This document shows, in pieces, positions 1 to 6,246 of a stretch of 64,000 bases of DNA. This DNA is from Opitutia bacterium (GTDB lineage: Bacteria; Verrucomicrobiota; Verrucomicrobiia; Opitutales; UBA953). Both the position numbers and the translations under genes were made by a program. The stretch lies in contig CANCLQ010000003.1 of the NCBI GenBank assembly GCA_947378845.1, positions 1-64,000 on the forward strand, given 5' to 3'. Numbering within the stretch: position 1 is the stretch's first letter; each line of letters opens with the position of its first letter. The notes under the pieces were generated by a model. It ran no database searches, had not been told where the DNA came from, and worked only from the letters and a program-made list of their open reading frames with translations.

Positions 1-612
1 GAGGCGCGCAAACAGCGTGGAGGGGTTTCGTTTGATGATAATGAACGTTATCAAACAGTTTACGCAGAGAAGGCATCAACGCGTGCAGTGGCTGCGCCGA
101 CTGCGGGTCTACATTTTACGCCTGAATTGCTGAAGACCCTGCAGCAGGGTGGACATCCCGCATATAATTTAATTCTAGATGTTGGTGCGGGAACCTTTCA
201 GCCCATTCAGGTGAAGAATCTCGATGAGCACGTGATGCACTGGGAGGCGTATACCATTCCCGCTCGAACCTTGACCGCGTTACGCGAGCGTCGTCCCCGT
301 TTGGCGGTTGGCACCACGACCTTGCGATCCACTGAGGATTGTTGGCGGAAGTTTCCTGAATTTCAAAACCTCCCAGTGGGAGACTTCGTAGCTGAGTCGG
401 GAATTTTTATTCGTCCCGGTGATACCGTGCATAGCTGCGAATACCTACTCACCAATTTTCACTTACCTCGCTCTACGTTGCTGTGCTTGGTTGCCGCTTT
501 CTTAACTCCCGGTAGCACTGAAGGTCTCGCTTGGCTTAAGCAGATTTACGCTGAGGCCATCGCGAAAGAATACCGTTTCTTTAGTTACGGCGACGCGATG
601 CTCATTTTGTGA
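1..612 (+). CDS. queA: S-adenosylmethionine:tRNA ribosyltransferase-isomerase, 3' part
   Basis: QueA transfers and isomerises the ribosyl group of SAM onto preQ1 in the wobble position of tRNAs, giving epoxyqueuosine. The frame is open from base 1, so the gene starts before the window; about 203 C-terminal residues are present. The family signature ERYQTVYA, followed by AAPTAGLHFT and later GTTTLRS and TNFHLP, is plainly visible. The protein ends in the usual YRFFSYGDAMLI region. The last 92 bases recur at 2848-2939 with only synonymous changes, so this 3' end looks like an integration target where the coding sequence was restored. Function is certain; which of the two 3' ends is native is not. 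Confidence 0.97.
   Translation, partial: EARKQRGGVSFDDNERYQTVYAEKASTRAVAAPTAGLHFTPELLKTLQQGGHPAYNLILDVGAGTFQPIQVKNLDEHVMHWEAYTIPARTLTALRERRPRLAVGTTTLRSTEDCWRKFPEFQNLPVGDFVAESGIFIRPGDTVHSCEYLLTNFHLPRSTLLCLVAAFLTPGSTEGLAWLKQIYAEAIAKEYRFFSYGDAMLIL
521..612 (+). repeat. queA 3'-end direct repeat, left copy
   Basis: These 92 bases encode the last residues and stop codon of QueA and are repeated at 2848-2939. I count five differences (positions 525, 555, 570, 576 and 606), all at third codon positions, so both copies encode the same peptide. Selection for protein sequence in one copy and an independent history of the other fit an attachment-site duplication made by an element that integrates into the 3' end of queA and restores it. 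Confidence 0.85.
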
Positions 613-866
613 TGGACGAAGCTAGACAAGTTTGTGGCGAAAAGATACTGGCTTGGTTACTGCTTTAATCTAAACAAAGCTTAGTTAATTAGACGGAAAT
701 AAAATTATTATTTAACAATGAGACTTGGTCGGGATTGTAGGAAAATGTAAAATGTTAGTTAAAAGTTTTACGCTGGACCTCTAGGCTTATAATTTACCAC
801 TTATATTATAATTATATAAGCATCTTTTAGCTAGCTGGAGTGTCCTTTGTAATTAGGTTTTTATGT
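613..866. other. AT-rich intergenic leader of the DUF262 gene
   Basis: No gene or RNA is recognised here. The segment is much richer in A and T than queA or the later chromosome, for instance the run around 690-720 and the stretch 798-822. It starts exactly at the queA stop codon and leads into the DUF262 gene, so it probably carries that gene's promoter. No -35/-10 pair stands out clearly enough to call. Confidence 0.5.
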
Positions 867-2792
867 ATGGACTCATCCCCGGCCAATTTTCAGGAAATTA
901 TACAAGGAACGAAGTGTTTTGTAATCCCGCCATTCCAGCGGCCGTATAAGTGGGGAAAAGATAAGAGAGATGAACTGTGGTACGATATACTTACCCAGTA
1001 CGAAAAATGCCACGAAGTTATCCGAGCAAAAAACTCGGATACAAAAATGAAGTCTATTCCGACCCATTATATGGGGACACTCGTATTTGCTGGACCATCA
1101 CAGTTGAAAGGGGTCGCTACATCGGAGGTAATTGATGGACAGCAGCGCCTCACTACGCTCTTCACCTTATTGGCCGCAATCAGGGATAGTAAAATTAAGT
1201 ACTCGCCGCCCAAGGAGGAACATATGAATGAAGTAAAGGAGGTTTCGACGAAGAAGAAGACTGTTAAAGCCGGAGTTGACGAAGAAAAGAGGCAGTTTGA
1301 TTCTTTTAACAACGACTTTTTTGTTAATGCTCGTGCTAAAGAAAACGAACATAGATTCAGGATTCGCCTTCAAGCGGAGGATCGCTCCGCGCTAGAGGCG
1401 GTAGTTTTGAAGAGAAAGCCAAGCGCCATATCTAGTTCGGATAAGAACTTGGTTTACGATAGTTATAAACATTTTTATAAGCTTATTAATAGGACGCGTG
1501 AAGATGTTGCGAACGATGGAGAGTTAAAACGCTTTGAAGACTTTTTCCCCCTCGATTTAGATGATCTCGAAGAAGTCGTGACGACGCGGTTAACTTTTAT
1601 TCAAATTGAAACGGCTGATGCTGATGACGTTAACGGCATCTTTGAGTCGCTGAATGCAAAAAGTGAACCACTGGCCCAAATCGAACTAATCAAGAACTAC
1701 TACTATATGCTCTTGAATTCTAATAGTGCAGACGAAGAAATGTCCACGCATTGGGGGAGGGTTAAAAGCTGCATCCCGCAGGACTCATCCCAGCAGCATT
1801 TTATTTGGGCGTATTACGTTTCCCGTGGAACCTATGCTATGCAGAATAAGGTCTATGGGCTCGTTAAATCGGAGCTTCTTAATTCTGGGGCACGTGAAGA
1901 CGGAGAGAAGATGAGGGAGCATCTAAAGACAATTGCTGAATGGGCTCCAGTTTACTCCGAGCTCGAGCAAATTGAGACTGCAAAGCGACATGACGGCTTT
2001 GCTAATTTTTCACGCCAGGAAGCAGATGTCATTTCTCGAGTTTACAGAGCTGGAGGTTCAACATGTACACCCTTCTTCTTGTGGCTATCCCGACTGAAAA
2101 AGAATGGTGCAATTAGTGAGGAAGGCATTGTTAAGTGTGCCGAGTTTTTAGAGAGTTATATTGTGCGCCGGTTTCTGTGTGGCCTACCTCCAAATAACCT
2201 CAATCTCTCCAATGGAAAAATCCTTAAGAAATTAGCGGTACTGCCTGCTGGATCTGATCCTGTATCAAGGTTGCAGATAGCGCTATCAGCTGAGGCTGAT
2301 TTAGAATGGCCTACGAACGAAAGGCTGAGAGATATGATGCGATCTTCTTCCTTTTATACCAACGGAAAGAGCGGGCAGCGCTTCTTTGTAATTGGTGAGA
2401 TAGACCGTTTCTTAGATCCAAGAACGCAGAAGAATTACGAAGAGAGCATGAACTCCATTGAACATATTATTCCGCAGTCAGCAGGAAGTTCCAGAGAGTG
2501 GCGAGATTACTTCTCGTCCGTCGCGAATATTGATTCATTCCTCGAGAATAATATGCATGTAATAGGAAATCTTACAATTGTTCGAAATGATGAAAATTCT
2601 CAGCTCGGGAGTCGCACCCTTGATGCAAAGTTGCCCATCTACGAGCGGAGCGACAGTGAATATAAACTAACTCGGGCGACTGCTAAATGGATTAGAGAAG
2701 CATTAGTCACACACAAGTATTTTGGCGAAGATGCATTGAAAGAGCGATCGGATTGGCTGTATGACATTGTTTGCAAGAGATGGCCTAGATAA
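867..2792 (+). CDS. DUF262/DUF1524 (GmrSD-like) restriction-type protein
   Basis: A 641-residue protein with the architecture of GmrSD-type, modification-dependent (type IV) restriction enzymes. The N-terminal DUF262 domain has PFQRPYKW (about residues 22-29) and the nucleotide-binding VIDGQQR motif (about 88-94), then FESLNAKSEPLAQIELIKNY. The C-terminal DUF1524 domain has the HNH-type SIEHIIPQ (about 530-537) and IGNLTIV followed by an Asn. Such proteins usually act alone against phage DNA with modified cytosines; that role is inferred. A GTG start at 840 is possible, but ATG at 867 gives the standard N terminus. The gene is the only cargo between two copies of the queA 3' end and is AT-rich, both signs of horizontal acquisition. 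Confidence 0.88.
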   Translation: MDSSPANFQEIIQGTKCFVIPPFQRPYKWGKDKRDELWYDILTQYEKCHEVIRAKNSDTKMKSIPTHYMGTLVFAGPSQLKGVATSEVIDGQQRLTTLFTLLAAIRDSKIKYSPPKEEHMNEVKEVSTKKKTVKAGVDEEKRQFDSFNNDFFVNARAKENEHRFRIRLQAEDRSALEAVVLKRKPSAISSSDKNLVYDSYKHFYKLINRTREDVANDGELKRFEDFFPLDLDDLEEVVTTRLTFIQIETADADDVNGIFESLNAKSEPLAQIELIKNYYYMLLNSNSADEEMSTHWGRVKSCIPQDSSQQHFIWAYYVSRGTYAMQNKVYGLVKSELLNSGAREDGEKMREHLKTIAEWAPVYSELEQIETAKRHDGFANFSRQEADVISRVYRAGGSTCTPFFLWLSRLKKNGAISEEGIVKCAEFLESYIVRRFLCGLPPNNLNLSNGKILKKLAVLPAGSDPVSRLQIALSAEADLEWPTNERLRDMMRSSSFYTNGKSGQRFFVIGEIDRFLDPRTQKNYEESMNSIEHIIPQSAGSSREWRDYFSSVANIDSFLENNMHVIGNLTIVRNDENSQLGSRTLDAKLPIYERSDSEYKLTRATAKWIREALVTHKYFGEDALKERSDWLYDIVCKRWPR

Positions 2793-2847
2793 TTTACAAT
2801 GATTGATTTAGGGTTTTGAGAATCTATGCATACAAAATAAAGCCCTA

Positions 2848-2939
2848 AAGGCCTCGCTTGGCTTAAGCAGATTTACGCTGAAGCCATCGCGAAAGAGTAC
2901 CGCTTCTTTAGTTACGGCGACGCGATGCTCATCTTGTGA
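2848..2939 (+). pseudogene. duplicated queA 3' end, right copy (att-like repeat)
   Basis: This is a second copy of the last 30 codons and stop of queA, matching 521-612 with five synonymous differences. It has no upstream queA sequence and no start, so it is a remnant rather than a gene. It ends at the duplicated TGA and is followed immediately by a tRNA-Ser 3' fragment. It marks the right border of the DUF262 insertion. Confidence 0.85.
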
Positions 2940-2942
2940 TTG

Positions 2943-2980
2943 AAGCAGCATCGTGGGTTCGAATCCCATCGTCTCCGCCA
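2943..2980 (+). pseudogene. tRNA-Ser 3' fragment
   Basis: The fragment has a T arm (stem GTGGG / CCCAT, loop TTCGAAT), the acceptor 3' strand CGTCTCC, a G discriminator and CCA. G73 is characteristic of tRNA-Ser and argues against tmRNA, which normally has A73. Upstream sequence is the duplicated queA end, so the acceptor 5' strand, D arm and anticodon arm are missing. This is a remnant and cannot be a functional tRNA. Its last 23 bases recur at 8220-8242. Confidence 0.7.
2958..2980 (+). repeat. putative attL (tRNA-Ser 3' end, 23 bp)
   Basis: An exact direct repeat of 8220-8242, covering the T loop to the CCA end of the tRNA-Ser fragment. Tyrosine recombinases commonly cross over here. The two copies bracket 5.24 kb of island DNA. 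Confidence 0.75.
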
Positions 2981-2995
2981 ATTTCATTTTGTTAT

Positions 2996-3502
2996 ATGGC
3001 TAAAACCCCTGAATTTAGGGGTGAGCCATTAGCAGAGTTAGGCAAATTTAGCGCAGTTGGGCAAAAGCTTGTCCGCAAACTGTCCGCAACGAGCCAAGGC
3101 TTTTGCGTTTGTCCCCATGGGTTGGAAAGATTCGTGCGGAACTTCCGCAGATCAATCTACGCGGGCGATATCGAGGCAGCCAAGCGGCTGTACGTCCGGC
3201 TTCTGGGCTACGGCTTCACCGCTCAGCGCTTCGAACAGGGCATTAAGGCATCCGAACCCCTAGCTGAACTATCGGCAAAGGATGGCTCCCAGAAGGCCTT
3301 TATCGATGGTCTTAGCCCGTACGACCGCCGGATGCTCGATAAGGCCCGCGCTTATGAAACCAGACTATCTTCCCTTAAGGTCGACGCTCGGCGCTTGTTT
3401 CCAATAGAGATCAAAGCATTCCCGGAGGCAACGAATCGATTGGTTGAAATCTACAAGGCAAGCCCCAGGAGCGGCATACTTGAGCAAAAGGCAGGCAAGT
3501 GA
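2996..3502 (+). CDS. hypothetical island protein
   Basis: I do not recognise this protein, up to 168 residues long. From about residue 45 it is basic and probably helical (ERFVRNFRRSIYAGDIEAAKRLY). ATG at 2996 is the first in-frame ATG after the tRNA fragment, but the first 30 codons run through the arm-repeat array at 3031-3089. A copy of that array at the other end of the island is non-coding. The true start may therefore be later, for example a TTG or GTG near 3121-3140, which leaves a protein of about 125 residues. No neighbour shares its strand. It could also be a fragment of a longer protein. Confidence 0.45.
   Translation: MAKTPEFRGEPLAELGKFSAVGQKLVRKLSATSQGFCVCPHGLERFVRNFRRSIYAGDIEAAKRLYVRLLGYGFTAQRFEQGIKASEPLAELSAKDGSQKAFIDGLSPYDRRMLDKARAYETRLSSLKVDARRLFPIEIKAFPEATNRLVEIYKASPRSGILEQKAGK
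3031..3089 (+). repeat. left subterminal arm repeats of island
   Basis: Two imperfect 19-bp units (3031-3049 and 3050-3068) are followed by two copies of TGTCCGCAA (3070-3078 and 3081-3089) with an 11-bp period. The same arrangement with one 19-bp unit lies at 8132-8171. Spacing of one helical turn suggests protein binding sites such as integrase arm sites. Confidence 0.65.
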
Positions 3503-3525
3503 TATTGTAATGAAGCAGTGCAGTG

Positions 3526-4194
3526 CTATTTTCTTGGGTTCTCGCCATTAATTCGCACGAAAAGTTGGTCGTCAATTTTCATTCTATCGATTCGTCGCTC
3601 GAGGTTTTCTAGGCGCGCATGTGCTAATGGATATTCATCACCTTGAACAAGGTATTTGCCCCAAGAGATCAACTTGTCTTCGGCGCTCTTCTTGACTGTT
3701 TGGTCGCTGCTCCTTGATGCAATCGCATACCACGCGTAAGCCTCAAGCCGGTCCTTTTCTAGTCCATGGCCGCCTCGGCTATAAATGTCTCCGAGGGCAA
3801 TCTGTGCTTTGCCTGCAATGTATGAATCGGCAATACAAGCAGCCTTGAGAAGCCAGAATGCTGCGTGGACGTGGCTCTTCTCGACGCCTATACCATCCCA
3901 ATAATGAGTTCCAAGGTCATAGCATGCGTCAGGATAGTTCTTTTCGGCAGCTTTCCTGAACCAGTATGTGGATAAGGCAAGGTCTTGAGGCACGTCGACG
4001 CCGCTGTAAAAGTACCTCCCAAGGATCCACTGCGACTTTGTATCCCCGCCCTCTGCAAGAACTTTGTAATCTTTGAATCTAAGGAAAGGTTCAGGCTTCG
4101 GCTCAGAATTAATAAAAAAAGACAGAACCAGCGTGGTAATAGCCAATATGCCGGAGGCCCATAACAGGCTCTTTTTTGAAATAGGGTTAGTCAC
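3526..4194 (-). CDS. Sel1-repeat protein with N-terminal membrane anchor
   Basis: A 222-residue protein starting at GTG. One hydrophobic segment (about residues 8-26) is followed by Sel1-like (TPR-related) repeats: ILGRYFYSGVDVPQDLALS, YDLGTHYWDGIGVEKS and QIALGDIYSRGGHGLEKD, each with the A/G spacing of the family. It is probably anchored in the inner membrane with the repeat domain outside, binding another protein. Sel1 proteins serve as scaffolds in many processes, and nothing here gives a specific role. It lies inside the tRNA-bounded island, downstream of a terminator and on the same strand as the 29-residue gene. Confidence 0.75.
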   Translation of the reverse strand: MTNPISKKSLLWASGILAITTLVLSFFINSEPKPEPFLRFKDYKVLAEGGDTKSQWILGRYFYSGVDVPQDLALSTYWFRKAAEKNYPDACYDLGTHYWDGIGVEKSHVHAAFWLLKAACIADSYIAGKAQIALGDIYSRGGHGLEKDRLEAYAWYAIASRSSDQTVKKSAEDKLISWGKYLVQGDEYPLAHARLENLERRIDRMKIDDQLFVRINGENPRK

Positions 4195-4242
4195 TGATTT
4201 TTGGTTTAACTGAGACTGATAGAAGAGGGGTATACAACACCG

Positions 4243-4280
4243 CTAAAATAAATAAAAGGGCCCCTCGCAGAGGGGCCCTT
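4243..4280 (-). terminator. intrinsic terminator after the 29-residue gene
   Basis: A perfect 11-bp stem (4256-4266 with 4270-4280) with a 3-base loop. Read on the minus strand it is followed by a T-rich tail (4255 down to 4243). It lies 19 bases after the stop of the small gene at 4299-4388 and would end transcription coming from 5407. Confidence 0.85.
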
Positions 4281-4298
4281 GTGACTCAGCGCCGGTCG

Positions 4299-4388
4299 TT
4301 AGTCTTGATCGCGGCTGTTCCAGTACTCGTCGTTGTTCGGGTTGCACTGGTTGGCGTGGTTGTCCCGGTCGCTCTTGGGGTCGTTCAT
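4299..4388 (-). CDS. 29-residue conserved-type small protein
   Basis: A very small gene with a clear ribosome binding site (AAAGGAG, five bases before the ATG) and its own terminator 19 bases downstream. The product starts MNDPKSDRDNHANQCNP and continues NNDEYWNSRDQD. It is very polar and rich in Asn and Asp. I recall short bacterial proteins sharing an N-x-N-P-N-N-x-x-Y-W-x-S-R core, but that is memory and unverified; their function is unknown to me. It is downstream of the 287-residue gene on the same strand, about 155 bases away. The strong ribosome binding site and terminator make this more than a chance ORF. Confidence 0.7.
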   Translation of the reverse strand: MNDPKSDRDNHANQCNPNNDEYWNSRDQD

Positions 4389-4543
4389 GGTTTCTCCTTT
4401 CTGTTTTTATGGTTGGCGCAGCGGACTCGTTCCGCCGTCAAAGATTGCACCGATAATCCGCAGGGATGTCGGCTTCACGGCCCGGTTTCGTCGGCCTGTT
4501 GATGGTAGGCTTGGGCGGCGATGGCGTATTGGGGCGCATTGGA

Positions 4544-5407
4544 TCAGTGCCCGCGTGTTGGGATGGGAAGGTGAGGGCCCACGCTACCGATGATGACGGG
4601 CTGGCCTGGGGCCTGAGGTTGGCTCACGTAGATCCGGATGGAGTCTGACCCGCTGCCGTTCCCGCGTTTGATGTGCGACTCGATACAGTAACGTCGGCCT
4701 TCGTGGTTGACGTGATACTCCCCGGGGAATTGGGCCAGGGCCCCTTCAGACGAGTGGGCGCAGTATTGGTGGGGCCCGTTCTTCTTGAGATGAAATTCCC
4801 AGGACTGTCCTAGGCCGCCTTTGGAATTGAGAAAGGCGGTCCGTCCAAGTGCCACAAGAGCACGGTAGACATAGTCAGGGTCGTCGTAGTTGGATTCCAT
4901 CGCGGTGTCCCACGCGCGGTTGGTGAAGACAATCCAACCCTTGGAGTCACGTTCAGCCGCCTTGCATGCTTCCTCGACCGTGGCGTAGGTGCCCGAGCGC
5001 TTAATCACCGCCGTCGTCTTCTTAGCTTTTACGGCGGGGATGAGCTTGGGCTTGGGGTGTTGTACTGTCTGGCGAGTGATCGTCGCGCGGACAAGGGGCT
5101 TCGGGGTGAGGATGGGGGTGCAGTGGACTCCGGCTTTTCGCAGTCCTTTGAGGACGGCTTTTTCAATCCAGACGACCGACGGAGCGCAGCTGATGTGTAG
5201 CAGTAGTCCGTTTAGGGTCAGGGTGCATCCAGGCTGGTCGATGTAGCGCATGGTGCCGTTGTTGGTGCTACCGAGGGAGGTGAGTCGGAGCTCGGTTCCG
5301 GCCTCATTTTTGTAGGGTAGGACCTTTTTTCCGTCGTAGGTTCGGAGCCAGTTAGCCAAAGCTTCGCTGAGGCTAGAGAAACCGCCGTGGAGGGTGTAGG
5401 TATTCAT
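4544..5407 (-). CDS. uncharacterised 287-residue island protein
   Basis: Not assigned to a named family. ATG at 5407 is preferred to an in-frame TTG at 5419, since it lies clear of the divergent gene. The protein seems bipartite: an N-terminal part (about 1-110), a basic Lys/Pro-rich linker (about 115-145), and a C-terminal domain with WEFHLKKNG, YHVNHEGRRYCIESHI and a closing RIYVSQPQ...VIIGSVGPHLP pattern. The ending resembles small phage or island proteins that finish with an R-I-Y-F...V-x-I-G-x-x-G-x-H-L motif (from memory). It is transcribed divergently from the 264-residue gene with 42 bases between start codons, so the two probably share a control region. Confidence 0.7.
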   Translation of the reverse strand: MNTYTLHGGFSSLSEALANWLRTYDGKKVLPYKNEAGTELRLTSLGSTNNGTMRYIDQPGCTLTLNGLLLHISCAPSVVWIEKAVLKGLRKAGVHCTPILTPKPLVRATITRQTVQHPKPKLIPAVKAKKTTAVIKRSGTYATVEEACKAAERDSKGWIVFTNRAWDTAMESNYDDPDYVYRALVALGRTAFLNSKGGLGQSWEFHLKKNGPHQYCAHSSEGALAQFPGEYHVNHEGRRYCIESHIKRGNGSGSDSIRIYVSQPQAPGQPVIIGSVGPHLPIPTRGH

Positions 5408-5449
5408 TGACAACTTCAAAGTATGCGTTTTAAGGTGAGGCTGTCAATC
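5408..5449. promoter_or_regulatory. divergent intergenic region of the island cassette
   Basis: Only 42 bases separate the start codons of the minus-strand 287-residue gene and the plus-strand operon. It holds the ribosome binding site AGGTGAGG, nine bases before the ATG at 5450. Promoters for both directions must overlap here or lie inside the opposite gene; none is clear by eye. Confidence 0.45.
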
Positions 5450-6244
5450 ATGCATTCCGCCCAAGATATCCTGTTGAAGCTTGGCGCCTCGCTGAAAGCG
5501 GGACGCCATGATGAAATCGTCCTAAAAACCCCTGCCGGTGAACCTGTTCTTTTTCGGGCCCAAGGCCTGCAGGTCATCCGCTCGGAGGCGGACGAAATTG
5601 ACACTGGTAAGACCTGCACCTTGGTGATCACCCCCTTGGCTCCGCTTGTTTCGGGTGTCCTGGTTCGGGTGTTGCGGATGTATCGCCCCGTCGTCCCTCC
5701 GGGCCAGTTCCAGGTCTTGGCCGCTAAGCTTATTGAAAAGGTGAAGTCGAAGGCAGCGTCCCAGCCTGGCACTTGGGAGGACTCTGCCTGCTTGGACCTT
5801 ATTGCCTTCGCCATGGAGGTTAAGGTTTTGCCGAGGCGGAAGGGTACGACCGACCACCCGAAGCTTCAGCGTGAATCCCAAGGGTCTTTTGAGGACCCCT
5901 TCACCGGTGAGGTCATAGGTCGCTGGGCTAGCGCCTACTCGCGGCTGCGTTCAACGGGGCCCGGTTCTCTCGGTATGGCCGACGAAGTTCTGGACGATAC
6001 CCTTGGAAAGAACGTGGCCCCGCCCGACTCCGATCTGCCAACCGCGATTGTTAAGGTCGCTGGGATTTCTGGCTTGGTCGTCTCTGGCTATTGGGTTCCT
6101 GTTCTCGGGCCTTCTGTTGTCCTTAGGGCCGATACCGAGGACAAGGTGGCAAGGGGCCTTTCGCGCAAGGGGCTTAACCCTCAACTTGCTTTGCTTGCGC
6201 TCGCCAATCTCCGATTGCGCGACCAACTTCGACGGAACGATTAA
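5450..6244 (+). CDS. uncharacterised 264-residue partner of the TRD/HsdM-like protein
   Basis: Unrecognised. ATG at 5450 is chosen over 5423 because a good Shine-Dalgarno (AGGTGAGG) precedes it. The N-terminal 100 residues alternate short hydrophobic strands (EIVLKTP, PVLFRAQG, TCTLVITP). The middle carries DPFTGEVIGRWASAYSRL, and the C-terminal end is helical and basic (ALLALANLRLRDQLRR). No signal peptide or membrane segment is seen. The stop is two bases before the next start codon, so the two are almost certainly one operon and may form a complex. Confidence 0.75.
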   Translation: MHSAQDILLKLGASLKAGRHDEIVLKTPAGEPVLFRAQGLQVIRSEADEIDTGKTCTLVITPLAPLVSGVLVRVLRMYRPVVPPGQFQVLAAKLIEKVKSKAASQPGTWEDSACLDLIAFAMEVKVLPRRKGTTDHPKLQRESQGSFEDPFTGEVIGRWASAYSRLRSTGPGSLGMADEVLDDTLGKNVAPPDSDLPTAIVKVAGISGLVVSGYWVPVLGPSVVLRADTEDKVARGLSRKGLNPQLALLALANLRLRDQLRRND

Positions 6245-6246
6245 CC

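Noticed and set aside
2943..2980. Possible tmRNA 3' end
   Set aside because: The G discriminator fits tRNA-Ser, whereas tmRNA is normally A73; no upstream tmRNA parts are visible.
4281..4648. Plus-strand ORFs of 60-86 codons
   Set aside because: They run antisense over the small gene at 4299-4388, its leader and the end of the 287-residue gene, and have no family resemblance or ribosome binding site.
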